Positions 36,237 to 49,600 of a DNA stretch of 64,000 nt are shown here, piece by piece. Location: the NCBI GenBank assembly GCA_013396655.1, contig WBMV01005060.1:434001-498000 (forward strand), given 5' to 3'. The DNA is from Campylorhamphus procurvoides (lineage: Eukaryota > Chordata > Aves > Passeriformes > Dendrocolaptidae). The position numbers and the translations under genes were made by a program. The notes beneath the pieces are model-generated. The model worked only from the letters and a program-made list of their open reading frames with translations, did no database searches and was not told where the DNA came from. Within the stretch, counting starts at the first letter, position 1, and the number at the start of each line of letters is the position of its first letter.

Positions 36237-37759
36237 GTGAGTATTCCACCAATTATTTCAGGACAATCCTTCTGTTTCCAGTTAAGAGAACCTCCAGTGG
36301 TCTTTTAAATTAGGAAATAGATTAGAAAAAATGCTTTTTCACTAATACTCTCTCATATCTAGGTAGCTATATGTATCTAACAAGAATTTTGACACTTTTA
36401 CAACATATTATATCAAGTGTTATTCTTAGCAAAACGATAATCCATAACTCAAAAACTTATAAATCTAATTACTATTTTTAAATAAAATTGTAGCAATTAA
36501 TATTCACACCTGTGGAGCCACAGAATTCCAGCTACACCCTGGGGATCTTTATTAGTCCCTTTGACTAGTTCAGTTGTCATCTCTGTCCACTGTAAATACC
36601 TTGGTTAAGAGTTGAATTAAACCAAAAACTTCATGTGGCCCAAAAGAAGCTTTAAACTAGAGAGGCTGGGACTGCTGCACTCAGGAAGCTCCACTATCCT
36701 TTTGAAGGAGAGTTAATGAAATCTGGACACCCAGGAAACACACATAACCATATATCAAAATACTAATTTATTCTACTTTTTTTGGACATATGATACTTTC
36801 CCTGGAGGGGGAAAAACAAAAAAAAAAGTAGCATGTGATCTGTCTTAAGCAGGAAAAGCAGCATAATTTTAATCTCTATTTTTATATTAAGTCTCCTAAG
36901 ACAAATGCTCTGCCCCATCTGCCGGCATAAACTGAAAGGCTCCAGAATCCCTTCCCCTCTATTCTCGCTGGTGTTTATCCCCCGATGTGTTCTCTGCACC
37001 TACTCCTTCTCTGCACCACGTGCTTGTCAGATGGGTTGGAAATATGTAACTGCCTTGTGGCTACTTTGTTTGAAGTAGCTTTGACATTCACATCTCTCTA
37101 ACATCTTAGTCTTTGAAACCAGTGGAAGAAAAAACTGTCCTCAAGCAGACTTTATTACCATTGTTACTTCATTGAGTCCAGATAAATTCAAGTAGAAATA
37201 AATCTGGACCAATAGCATCCAAGACAGCATTATTCTTTTAGGAGCACTTAAGAATGTACTAATTAGGCTAAATTGCTATTATGATATCAAGCTGCAAATG
37301 CAAACATCCCTTAAATACAGAGCCCCAAATAGAGTGGTAAAAAGTCAAAAGCAGGTAGAATACAGTAATTCTGTGACCAACTGATGGCAAAAATAATTTG
37401 CTTAAAACTGTCCCCAAAAATGACTGACCCTAAATACTTAAGTAAGCTCATGCAGAAACAGGGTGTGGTAGAAATATTTTCCAGAACAATGCTGCAAAAT
37501 AAACCAGGGCATTTCTGAGCCAGAGGTGGTGGGTTTTGTTCTAGCAATTAATGTGGGTTGTTTTTTTTTACACTAACTTCTGCATGAAGTTCTTTCAATT
37601 CATATAAACTTTAGCATTCAAAACAAACTTTGGCAAAGTCTTTGCTTGATAGTGCTTTGTTTGCAAAGCCACTTCTTTCTGCTTGTTGTCAGCTTGGTTC
37701 CAGTCAGCAATGAGGACACTGTATGTGCAATGTTAGAAGGACTGTTTACTGTATAAAAC
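36237..37759. other. AT-rich non-coding DNA, nothing recognised
   Basis: No repeat or gene was recognised. The open frames at 36763-36999 and 37311-37547 (-) lack support. Confidence 0.5.
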
Positions 37760-39600
37760 ATAACAAAATTGATGGCCCTTAGTTCCTGTTCTGAAGACAG
37801 AAGAAATATTCAAATCCTACACAATGACCCCATGCCAGTCATGATTTTACAGACCTCTATTATATCTTTCCATCAGTCATATCACTTTAAACAGACTCTT
37901 ATTCTATTTAATCTTTCCCTGCACACCAGATGTTCCATACCTTTGATCTTCCTTGTCACTCCTCTATATATCTTTGCCCATAAAAATGTACTTTTTGGAG
38001 GCGAGGAGAGCAGAACTTCAAGCATTTTGGAACTCAGGCACAGCATGATTTTGTAACAATGACATAATGAAGTTTTCTTTCCTCTCTTTGCTTCCCTAAC
38101 CTCTAATTTGCTTTCATTGCAGCTATTGAACACTGGACCGGCATTTTCATAGAACTATATATTATCATCAGAAATGTCATTCCTGGGTACTTATAGTTAG
38201 CTCACTGTCCATCACTGTATATGTAACATTAGGACTGAGGGGTTTTTTACCCCTAGGTATCATATAACGTTTATAAAAATTGAATTTCATTTGCTAATTT
38301 ATTGCTCAGTCACTCATATGTCCTTCTTCAATGTTACACAGTCAGTCCTTGTCTTGAATATCTTGAATATCTCAAAGTCCTCAGCAAGTTATTCTGTCCT
38401 TTTTACAGATCATTTGTGAATCTGTTGAAGAGCACAAACCTCAGTGGAATTCAGCTGGCGACACCTCTGCATTGTGAAAATGGAATATTTATTCCTACCC
38501 TCTCTTCTTACTGACTATTTATCCATGTGAAGGCCTCCCTATTATCCCAGAGCAACTTAGCTGCCTTGTTGAGAGATAGTGCTGAAAGCCTTTTGGAATT
38601 CCATGGGAGCCACATCAATGGTATCTCCCTCCAACACACACTTGTTACTGAATTCAAAGGCCTGAAGTTGGGAGGGAGGACTTTCCTTTTCAAAAGCTGA
38701 GCCACTCCTAATATGCCATGCACACCTATGTGTCCAGTAATTTAGTACTTAGAATAATTTACACTAATTTATCAAATGCAGATATCAGGTTTAGTGATTT
38801 GCCATTTCTGTCAATCTTCTCTGTGACCTTTTCTCCAAACTAGTATTATATTTACTATCTTTCAGTCTGTTAGCATGAGGCTTTCCCCTGGCACGACTGA
38901 CTTAGGTATTTCATTCTGGAAAGTTTGAATGATTTTGAGCAAGTATAATCTGGTTATGGTTTTCTTTTTTCACTTATGGTGTATTTTTCTCAGAGCTGTT
39001 TTTCAAAAAAATTGGGTCCTATGGACTCTGAAAGACTTCCTGTCCCCACTGAGTTTGGAAATGATTTAGTATTTGTTTCTAAGAATTTTGCAAGTTGCTT
39101 GTCTGATCTTTTTTGCCTACTTGATTACATTTTTATACTGTACTTGTCATTACAATCCTTTCTACATTTCTCTTGAACATACCTAAGACTTCTTGAAGTA
39201 TCTTCAAGTACCTTCCATTTTTATTCTGTCTTACCATGTTTTCTGGATTTTGGTCTTCCTGATGTATATTTGCTAAATGGCATGCATTTGGCTGCAGTGC
39301 CTAACATGATGCCTTTAAACAATCTCCATTGAACATATCTAATATTTTTCACAGCTCCTCTCTAACATTTTTCATAGGCTCTTTGGTATATTTTTAACTA
39401 TACATCTTGCCACTTCTGTTTTTGAAACTAAGCACAGGAATGGTCGATTATTTTGCAGTTGTTGGCATGTTGAATCTGAGTAAAACATGGTTTCTGTTAC
39501 AGAGCAGTTCAGAGAGAAACATTATCAATCAAGCCTTTCACCAGTGCTCAGGTCCAAGCTGAACTGCTCACAGGTTCCCTGAGTGCCTGCTTCCATCAGA
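37760..39600 (-). mobile_element. Ancient CR1-clade LINE fragment, reverse orientation, decayed
   Basis: Read on the - strand, the DNA follows the 3' half of old amniote CR1-type LINEs in order. A reverse-transcriptase motif A reading DTIDVAPMEFQKAF (complement of 38584-38625) matches the family's LDFxKAF. About 60 codons on comes VLFNRFTNDL (complement of 38406-38435), matching the LFNIFINDL end of motif B. A remnant of the FADD active-site motif reads LAED (complement of 38377-38388). These lie in different phases, so frameshifts separate them. The 3' untranslated part is readable at about 37830-37975 (an ACAGACCTCTATTATATC-like block). 5' of the RT, similarity fades beyond about 39560. The element is dead and heavily diverged. 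Confidence 0.8.
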
Positions 39601-39954
39601 AGGTTATTAATGGAGTAAAAATATAGAGATATGGCAATTAATCCAGACAGGACACAGCATTTGGAATCTCATTCAGTATGTCACTGTATCCATTGTAAGT
39701 CTTATCATATTCCCCCTTCTATATTTCATATTTTAGTAATTGTTTATGTAGGTTTTATTTTTATTCTGTTCTTGTATATTAATTTTCCTATTTAGAACTG
39801 GAATTTCAATCATAACTCATAGATATGGTTTTCCATAATGTGCTAATCTGATCTGATTATCAGCTTTCTTTAACATAGAAAAACTTGAAACTGAGACTCC
39901 ACAAAATTCAACAAGGGACTGACATTGCCCTTTGCACATTTTGTGCACTGGAAT

Positions 39955-40315
39955 CTTAGAATCATAAAATTGTTTAGGTTGGAAAACACCTCTAAGACCA
40001 AAGTCCAACCATTAACCCAGGACTACCATGCCCACCACTAAACCATGTCCTTCCATGACTCATGTACACAGCTTTTAAATAGCTCCAGGGATGGTACCTC
40101 CACCACACTCCTGGACAGCCTGTTCTGGTGCTTGACAACTCTTTCCATGAAGAACTTGTTCCTAGTATCCAATCTAAACCTTCCCGGGCACAACTTGAGG
40201 CCATTTCCCCTTGTTCTATTGTTTGTTACTTGCAAGAAAGACCGACCCACATTCTGGCTCAGCCTCATTTCAGGGGGTTGTCAAGAGCTTTCCTGAGACT
40301 CCTTTTCTCCAGGCA
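39955..40315 (-). mobile_element. CR1 LINE 3'-end fragment, reverse orientation
   Basis: It starts on + with TTAGAATCATAAAATTG (a degenerate terminal repeat), then AGGTTGGAAAACACC, a form seen in many avian CR1 subfamilies. It continues through CTCCAGGGATGGTACCTCC, ACAGCCTGTTCTGGTGC and CCCCTTGTTCTATTG-type words to CTTTTCTCCAGGCAAAACA near 40320. Several mid-length open frames across it on both strands are part of the repeat. It lies only about 435 bases from the next CR1 fragment in the same orientation, but the two belong to different subfamilies by their opening words. Confidence 0.92.
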
Positions 40316-40749
40316 AAACACTCTATCAGGTGTCTATCTGATACAGCTTTCCTTCCAAATTTGCAATATATTTCTCAGGTCAATAGTTAGGCACTCTGGC
40401 TTTTACTTAAATCAAGGATGCCTCTTGGGAATCCGTCTATCCCCATTACTCTTGCAGACAGCCTAGACTAGGTGACCCAAAGCCTTCCTGCTAAGGCCAG
40501 CTTTTCATTTGGGCAAACACAAGTGGCAAAGAGTCGGAACATAAGCCAGATTTAGATGTCTGTTGTGGTTTGCCACATTTTCAGGCAGCCTGCAATTCAA
40601 AACATTCTATGTGTACTCTAGGGCCTAGAATGGAGGGGTAGCTATTAGCAATCATCACCTTTGGTAAAAGGACACTGCTGACTCTACAGAGAAACATTTA
40701 GGGATAACATGTTAATTGATTTCCAGAATAATAAGAACACCAAACATCT

Positions 40750-41162
40750 CATAGAATCATATAATGTCCTGGGTTGGAAGGGACTTTAAAGATCATCTAA
40801 TTCTAACACCCTTGCCATGGGCAGGAATGCCATTCACTAGATCAGGTTGCTCAGGTCCCCCATCCAGCTTGGCCTTGAACACTTGCAGGAATGGGGCATC
40901 CACAGCTCCCCTGCACAGCTGGTTTCAGTGCCTCATCACCCTCACAGGAATGAATTTCTTCCTGATCTAAACCTGCTCTCTCAGTTTAAAACCATTGCCC
41001 CTTGACCTGTCACTTTCTGCCTGTACAAGAAGTCCCTCTCCCTCATTTGTAATAGTCCCCTTAAGGCTGCAATGAGGTCTCCCAGAAGCCCTCTCTTCTC
41101 CAGGTGAACTCCATCTCTCTCAGCCTGCCTTCACAGGAGAGGTGCTCCAGCCCCCGATCCTG
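40750..41162 (-). mobile_element. CR1 LINE 3'-end fragment, reverse orientation
   Basis: It begins CATAGAATCATATAATG, then GGGTTGGAAGGGACTTTAAA, CTTGCCATGGGCAGGAATG, TTGGCCTTGAACACTTGCAG, AATGAATTTCTTCCTGATC and ACCATTGCCCCTTGACCTGT, and ends around TGCTCCAGCCCCCGATCC. This is the longest and best preserved of the standard CR1 fragments here. Its 5' end is cut short, as is usual for the family, and no coding part is kept. Confidence 0.95.
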
Positions 41163-42442
41163 CCAATGATCAATGCCATTTATCCAGACACAACTCACCA
41201 ATGGAAACATTTAAAATACTATTTACAGTTCAGAAAACTATAGCATGACTCACAGAGATCTTAATAAGATTGCAGTCAGGCAACAAATATGCAGAAGCCG
41301 AAGCAGGGGTGCTGAATACAAAGAAGACTGAGCAATTCTGTGCTATTATCATGCTGTGGAAATCTCCATAAGATCCAAATGATAAAATATATTTTCCATA
41401 CATTATACATGCACACATAATGTGCAATTTTCCATAACATAAGGATCCTTACTTTTCAAGGGAAAAAAAATGTACACATGCTCTGGCTTCACCTATGGTG
41501 AAGGAGACCCAGAATCTTCACCACAAAATACTGAATTGTGCAACAAACCTTCCCCACACTTTGTGGCACACAGAGGAAATGCAGGCTTTGCTGCCACCTA
41601 AGAATGCACAGAGCTCAGGAGCATCATACAGACTACCCTGAGTAAAGAAAAGTAACTATCTACTAACACCACTCAAAGACAGTGAGGAATAGGAAATAAA
41701 AGCCAAGTACTGGTGGATATGCAACCAGAGATGTGTTTTTCATCACCCCACACATTACACAGTTTCCACTTCAGAACTCCTCTCCTCTGAGGGCTGCACA
41801 GCTCTTCACAAACTTTACTACAGATCAGGAAACTTTCTCTCTTTTAGGCCTTCTGTTATTTTTACCACTTAAAAGAAGATATAAAGGGACTTCACTAAGG
41901 TCACACAAACGACCCTGCTTAAATTAAAGGTGTGTGTGACAAAACTGATTGAGTTTAACATGTATAAGACTGTGAGGAGACTACCAAACAGTTATTGTCC
42001 TCTCAGTTCCTCTGTCCTCAGCCAAAAAAACAAAACAAAACAAAAATCAAAAAAGCAACCAAGTGAGATACTGTAAACAAAATAATATCATTTACATTGA
42101 AATCCACATCAGCTTAACTAGGTAACTTTTAAAATACTTCATCTTAACCAATTAAACTGATAACTTCCCTATTTTACATTTTAAATAGGCTTTTACTTTC
42201 CAAACACATGTATTGGTGAATTCACTAAGAGTAAATTTGAGCAACAACTAGAAAATTAAAAGTATATATGATCAGCACAATAAATTGTGTTATTACCAGA
42301 AAGCACTGGAGTTCCCTGAATGACAAAGGCACAGATGTGCCAACTCTCTTTCTCTTTCCATCTTAGTCTCAAAGCTCTTCCTAACATCCCTCTAATTATA
42401 ACTGGGTCATTAATACAAAGGCTGCATATTCATTCACCTGAA

Positions 42443-42447
<5 letters not shown>
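41163..42447. other. Non-coding DNA, nothing recognised
   Basis: It includes a short A/C-rich run at about 42023-42060 (AAAACAAAACAAAAC words). Otherwise plain. Confidence 0.5.

Positions 42448-42474
<27 letters not shown>
42448..42474. repeat. (TA)n microsatellite
   Basis: Uninterrupted alternating T and A over about 27 bases, preceded by GTG. Likely polymorphic. Confidence 0.97.
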
Positions 42475-42478
<4 letters not shown>

Positions 42479-43959
42479 GTCTGATCCAACATACACATAA
42501 ATAAAATATTTGCAACATGAACCTCAGACTGGATATGGGAGGAACTACAAGTACATTCCAATGTTTGGTAGTTGGGATACCCAACAGTAAAGAGAAAAGA
42601 TTCTTTTCTCCAAGAGTGTCTATGTTTTGTTACACTCCACCACCACTGAAAGGCTCAACAATAGTACATACAATAATCAAATTTCTGAATTCTTTCCTGC
42701 TCCACCTTGAGAGCCCCAATCACCAGGCCAGTGTCTGGCAGTGTCAGGCTGGTCACTCCTGAGCTGATGCTGGCCAGATCCCAGACTTGCAGTGCAGGTT
42801 TCTACAGCAAGGACAGGGAACACATTTCCCCCTCCCCCTTTTTCACCTGTAAGTGCCCAGCAATCTATTCTTCAGAGGCAACTTCACAGCTGGGAAAACA
42901 GTGGGTTCCAGTCACCCTGAGGTATGGTATGTGTCGGTTCTTGAGTAACCCACTTCTTGGGGAAGAGTCATTGTGTTTTCTTCCTTCTGCCCGTTTATCT
43001 TCAGAAAGAGCTCTCTTCCCAGAATTTTTGATAAACCTAATTTTCACCTCTATCCAGGTAGTTAAACTCTATTGAGGCAGGAAAACTGAGATACCCTGTT
43101 TGTCCAGATTCCCCCACTGGCTAGCAATAGGTGGCTTCCAGCTCACCTTTTAAATGTTTTGCATAATCTTCACAGCTTCCCCACTCCCTACCTGGACTAA
43201 ATTCAGGGAAAAGGCTTCCTTTTCCTTCTGAGGTAAACCCTTAACTTGTAGATCATATGGCCTTACTTATGTTTGTAACAGTTGTGCAGTTACATTTAAG
43301 TAAAATATTAGAAACTAAGATTATTTTCAGTAAAGGCTTGAAATGAGTAGTGAACCAGTCAAGGAACCTAATTGTGCTAAACTTTTATTCCAGAGTATGG
43401 TTTTTAAAAAATTGATAAAGATGATCAGCTTTAAAACTTTAATTACCAGGGAAATTCAGGCATTGTGGTAAATAAGCAGAAGAGAAATGGGAACATGTGA
43501 ATATATAGTAGCTGGTTTACACTGACATGGCTTGCTTTAGCTTGAAAGTGAACCACTGGCACCTGGAAAAGTCAGAGTTGCGTATAAAAATATATATTTA
43601 AAAAAACTATTTTCAAAATGCTTGAGCAAATCCCTAGGGCAGACAGAGCTGAAGTCTAAATGTCACTGCTCTTCTGGAGACAAGATCAACCTATAACCTT
43701 ATCAGAACACAAATTATGTCAGTGAACAACATCCAAAACCTGCAGAGGCATTTGAGAGATTTTTGGCATTCTAATTTATGGATTTCAGTTGCTGTTTTCA
43801 AACTTTCAAGCTTCTCAGAAAAAGATAGGCTTTTTTCTTTAGTTTGGGAGGCGGGGATGATTTGGGGGGTTTTTATTATTGGTTACAAAAATCCTGGAAA
43901 TCTATCACTTTTATGCCTGTGCATTTTGATGATGCATAATACTGATTAGGAAGTGTCTC
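42475..43959. other. Non-coding DNA, nothing recognised
   Basis: A 122-codon frame on + at 42707-43075 overlaps an 81-codon frame on + and a 60-codon frame on -. I recognise no domain or splice signals that would support it. Confidence 0.45.
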
Positions 43960-44070
43960 AGCTGGTAATAAGTTCCCCTCATAATTTTTTTTTTCCAAAT
44001 GCTGTTTTTATGCAGTTCATACAGGAATCCAATTAGCATATCATTGTGACTGATTAAATATGCCTCACGT
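43960..44070. promoter_or_regulatory. Possible conserved non-coding element
   Basis: A short complex stretch with CCAATTAG, GATTAAAT and CATAATT words and no repeats apart from one T-run. Enhancer-like by appearance only. Confidence 0.18.
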
Positions 44071-46378
44071 AAATTTACATGTCAAAATACATACTGTACT
44101 TAAACAAACAGACAAGGATGCCAGTCTTCTGTAAACAGCTTTGCATGCATAAGCTAACTCAGAAACACAAAAGCTTATATTTAAATTCTCAATGACTACC
44201 TGAATAGAGTGAAAGGGAGACAGAAAGGTAATGTTACTCATGCATGAAGTGAGAGAATGAATATAGACATTTGTTTCTCTTTGTCTCTGAAGAAAACTAT
44301 TGACAAGAGATTCCCCATCTGCATATGAGGCTGTCACGTCAGATTAGCTCATCAGGTAATGGAAATTTGGCCTCTGATCCAGAAAAGGTCCCTATGCACT
44401 AAGAATCAAGACTGTTTCAAAGAGATTGTATTATCTTAGGCAGCAGGATTAAATTAATATGGGAATGACTTCTACTGGAGGAAATTTTTTGTTAAACATG
44501 TGCTAATGTTTATTATGCAGAGCATCCACTTTTCATAAGTGATCTTTCTTGACATTTATTCATTACTTTATGACCTTCCTTGCAACTGAAAAACAAACAA
44601 GTGAGTGCACCCCCTCTGAAGCATGAAGCCAAGACTTCTAAATACTCACCCATGCTAGCACGCATTATGAAACAGTAGAAGAAAGTACACTGTTGTCAGA
44701 TCAAATTAATAATACCCCAAAAGTGGAAAGAGTACTGTAGTCAGTAAACAGGGACTGGGTTCACAAGTGGAAATTGTACCTACTCTTCTTAACCAGCAAA
44801 GAGAAGAATTCAGTTTCAATTCTTTTTTTCAATGAATAGTTCATTAATTCATATGAGATATAAAACAAAGGAAGGCCTTGGAGATGAGTCATCAAAGTGC
44901 TGAGTAGCGCCCACATATCAAGTGCTGCATTCCCTTTGCTCTCGTGTGCTCTAGATTAGTGAACATTCCATTATCCCATGCAAAGCCTCACAGTTTCTGG
45001 AGGAAAGGCTGAGAATCTCCTCCCAGGTGTGGGCTCAAACTCGCTAAGGCAGAGGAAAAGAGTGAATTCTTATCTTCATCCTGCCCATTTCTGAGAGGAG
45101 GCTGAGATTTCATCTATAGAAATGATTATGTAGATTTGCATTGTGGTTTGCAGTACAGGCCAGATGGAATAAACACACCAGAAAAAGTATCAAGTAGTTG
45201 TAGAGCAAAAGTATATATGACTAGATATATTCAACAAACAATTCAAGGTGAAGTTTTCAATGACTTCAATGGAAATTAGATTAGGCTACCACTGAGCACA
45301 GCAGAAAAAAAAAGGACACCTTAGCCATGACTTTAATGTTGTCTCACATGTAAATAAAATGTGGTTAATTTGATCCACATAATCTCCTTCTGATTTCATA
45401 CAAAGCAGAAGAGCGAAGGGAGAAACAATACATAGCATGCAGATATTTTCTGCAGAGCAATGGTTTGTCTGCTAAGGGTGAGATAATCTCCCCAATTGCA
45501 TGTGCTTATTACAATCACAATGCCTTCTTATGTGTATTGTAGTATAGAAAGAACTACAAAAATCACCTGAGAGTCTGAAATAAGAAATGTGATTGAAGGG
45601 CATTTTAAAATAAGTTTAGGGTGTTGCAATAGTGAACTAATAAAGATATCAGGACAATGAAACAAACTCTTGTTGTTGAACTTACAAAAAGCACAGGTCT
45701 CATATAATATAAAATAATTGATATGTGTCTGTGGTTGTTACTGATTCCATATGCTGTTTCTGTTACTTCATCTAATACATAAAAAATGCAGAACAGATTT
45801 CTGCATTTTCCAGTATCTAAAATCAGCAATTAAGAATGTTTCTTGGCCAGGTTTAATATCAACAGAATTAAATTCAGTTTAATTTTTATCCCAAATGTGA
45901 AGAAATGTTTTTAACAAGTTTCAATCTCCATCAAAATCCCCAGTCTATATTAATAGCAATCTGAATTACGAATATACTAAAATAATTGAAAACAGAAATT
46001 TATTGTTACAGCTTTTAACTGCTGTCAAAGGGATGACATTATAAGACTAATAGTGATAAGTGATGAAAAATTTTCAGATACTACAGCAAGGAGAAAACTG
46101 TTATTTTACTGAATTCAAATCAACTGCCCAACCATTTACTTTATCTTTGCTGGAAACCAGATACAAAAAACCCTGTTACTGGAAAATCACAGGGAAAAAA
46201 AACCACTTGTAGAAAATTTTTTACATCTTTTTACTTCCTAAAATTTAAGGATAATCCATTATGAAAATCTATCACGATTAAACATCAAGCAACTACTGAT
46301 GTTTTAATTACTAATATAAAGCTATAGACAAGCCCTTATTTCAACAAAGATAATTATTTTCATTCCCTAAGCTTTAAG
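44071..46378. other. AT-rich non-coding DNA, nothing recognised
   Basis: Plain sequence. No recognised repeat, RNA gene or exon. Confidence 0.5.
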
Positions 46379-46616
46379 ACTACCTTGAACCTGAAATGCC
46401 TCGCACAGCTGAGAAACTGGAACGAGACTTAGATACTGAAGGCTCTAACGCCCTTGCAAATGCTTTGCTTATCCCACCTGGCCTCCAGAAACACGTGGAC
46501 CCACCAAAAGTGAAGTCCCAAGCACGTGTCTCAGGCAGCTCCAGCACCTCCAGCAGCCCCAGGTGTCTCCTTCAGGCAAATGCATCCCACCACCACTACA
46601 GCAAATGCTTACACAG
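46379..46616 (+). other. GC-richer exon-like segment, possibly non-coding
   Basis: A stretch clearly richer in C and G than its AT-rich neighbours lies between a weak acceptor (CTTTAAG at 46378) and a good donor (CACAG|GTAGGT at 46617). From an ATG at 46396 a frame runs through it (MPRTAEKLERDLDTEG..., later Ser/Pro-rich and His-rich) and stops within the donor. The second phase is also open. It could be an exon of a non-coding transcript, an alternative first exon or just a compositional patch. Confidence 0.22.
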
Positions 46617-49600
46617 GTAGGTCAGATGTAGGCATTTATATGGGTACTTACATATTTATTAACAGAATGTGTTTATGTATGTATTATATATATATTTATT
46701 TTAAATATTTACATATTTATGTCTGTGTATCCACATCTCAGCATGAATCTTTCTGAGCTAACTCCTGCAGGAAACATCCCCTAAGAAAGTTCAGGATCAA
46801 GCCTATGGAATGAAGAGACAAGCCCAAAGACAGGAGAACATTCTTAAATCATTAATGTTTTGATTGGCAGTTTCTTTGAGTACAAGCAGTTATTCAGAAC
46901 GAAAAAATAATTGCTACATCTAAAGACTTCCTTCATCTAATGTTAGCCAAAGAGCGCTCCAGAGACCACTTATGTACACCATACACTAGAGCAGATGTGA
47001 TTATGTGGAAAATTCTGAGAAAATAAGGGAACCTATCCCATGCAAGGTGTTTGAGAGCAAGTTGGTATCAGGCATTGTAAAAGTGGTAGAATATATCAGT
47101 AAATATGTTTAATGAAAAAAGATTTTGCTTTTATTTATGGAGAGAAATGAAACACTCTTACACAAGCTAAAAGAATACCCATATAAGCTGTGAAAAAAGA
47201 CAATTTTCTAAAGGGGGGTTTCTTTTCACAGCAGTGAAAAATCATGTGGCATATCATGCAGCTAAAAAATATGTCACTTCACTTTATCTACAATCAGGAT
47301 TTAGCTTACTGTATGTAAAGGACAAACTAAAAAAAAAACTTAGAGAAAAACATCTTTCACTTGTTAATAAAGCTGTGTAATTTGTTTCTTTTAACTATCA
47401 GTGCCATAAAAGTCATACTGTGTACTTTCAGAGAATGTATAAATTTTTCAGCTGGTGACTTTCAGACTCCATTTGCCTGTAATAGGGAAATAATTCAGTC
47501 ACAATTCAACCAACAATGCATCTAATATTGTTTCTATTAAAGCTGGGAAAAATCACAAGAAAATACTGAAAAATTGAAAATCACCTTGAGTAAAAGTGAC
47601 AAAAATCACATCTATGATTGAGTAGCTTTTTCCTCATTTTTTAAAGGCAACAACATTTAAAGCTGCTAACTAAATGGGATTACTTGAAATTTTTATTCAC
47701 AACACAACTAAAATTAAAAGTATTCTTAAAATAATGAAAAAGATTGTTCAATAAGATAGTGGATATATTCAGGAAGTGGCACAAATAAAAAGGAGAAGAC
47801 ATTGCATGCTCGATAAGGCTGATGGTCCTTGTTTAAGAGCTGATAGAATTACGTATAATGAAATACTGTTGTCTTCCAAGAAGAACATCACTTTCCTGCA
47901 CCCTTCAAATTTAATGTTGCTGTGTTTTGGGGGTTTTAACTCAGTGCAAACTGTGGCTACATTTGACCTCCAGAAGGTCTCCCTAACAGGCTGACCTAAA
48001 CACACTCCTCCAGCAGGCTTGTAATGAATTAAGAACAGTTTCCCTTGGCAGCATTCCTTGTGCCCATATTTTCTTCAATATCCAGAAAAGGGGAGAGACA
48101 AACCAAAGTTTCTCCTAAAAGGACAAACAAACAATCATGATGAGAAGGCTGTGGGGTGATGATGAACAGAGACTCAAGTTATAGTCTAGTTAATCCCTGA
48201 ACGGACCTCCTTGCCTTTATTGCTACAAATGTTGTCAGGAAAGGGCAAAATAAGTATTATTTATATTTGAAAATGAGAAGAGCCTTTGCCAACAATCAGG
48301 AGCAAGTTGAGAGGAAAATTTTAGAATGTATGTATTTTGGATGTCAAATTTCACTGTTGTGTTTTGCTATTCTTGTCAGAAATTTAGAGAGAGATTTGCT
48401 TACACATGTGCAGTTTGTGGAGAAAACAAAATTATTTATCTCTATTAGATAATTTTATAAAACCAGAAGAACACTCAGAGATGCTCCAGGTCACAATAAT
48501 GCAAAGTGCTTCTCCAGAGGTGGAAGAAAAACAGGTTGGGGGAGAAGTAAAGAGACAGTTTATAGAAGAACCAAGCTAGCCTTCAAAAGAAATTGATTTC
48601 CATATCAATTGCAACCTCCTAGAAAACACCTTTCAGGAAGACCTGCTGTTCCCACACACTAATGGGCAAATTGGTGAGTTTACTCCCATCACATACAGTC
48701 ACTTGCCAAGAAATGGCAGCCTGCTTGGAGGGGAGTCAAAGCCAATGGCTGCTACAGTAGTCTTGAAAGTGCAACAGTCATTTCAGTAAGGATAGCTCAG
48801 GTTTTGTTGGGGTTTTTCTTAGAATTTGAAAGAAAGAGGGCTATTAAGCATACTACTTAATTTTTTTTAAGTGAATGGCGTTTGCTCTTAGCAGAATCTA
48901 GATGTGCACTGAAGTAGAATAAACTATTTCAAAATTACTTCAAAAAGCCACAGACAACAAAATATCATGCTTTGTCCCTCTTCCCCCACTTATGTATTCT
49001 GTTGACTACACACAGCAGCACGTGCCCATTGAGATGGCCCAATCACATAAGATATCAGTATGGGGAGGGCAGAGGTGACTGATGGCCATGAGAAACTACC
49101 ACTTTCCTGAAAGATCTTCTGGCACCCAAAGTGTTGCTCAAGCAGGGCCCAAACTGCTACCAGACCTTGCTGTTTTTAGTGAGGTCCAACCCGTGTTCTT
49201 TGCACAAAGGAAGACAGAATTACCTTGCTCCAAAAACGCTGCCCTTCCCTCAGCAGCAGATTTCTATGCTGACATTAATTCTGAAATGTGCTCTGAAGGT
49301 GCTTGAAAGAGATTTAAGGGATTTGGATTTTCATTGGGAGATCTTGTTTAGTCCAAAATTTAAGCAGGACTCCTGTTGTAGTTAATGGAGAATAACGGGA
49401 TCCTCAAGGGGATGATATACACTTGACCTATCTTAGACACCAATCATAAGTGTGATAGACATGCATGAGATAGATGAGATATGGGAGATACAGATGAGAC
49501 AGACACCTCTCATGGGACGAAACGTATTACCCTCTGGAAGCACTTATTACATTCCACTGATTGTAACGGGAGCCAAGGTTGACTAGCTTATACTTAAAGC

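Noticed and set aside
40045..40466. 83- and 112-codon frames on +
   Set aside because: They lie largely within or directly beside the reverse-oriented CR1 fragment and have no independent support.
42707..43075. 122-codon frame on +
   Set aside because: It overlaps other open frames on both strands, with no splice or family evidence.
48617..48653. 37-base segment between TTTCAG and GTGAGT
   Set aside because: A microexon with two open phases is uninformative. Its phase does not fit the neighbouring candidates cleanly.
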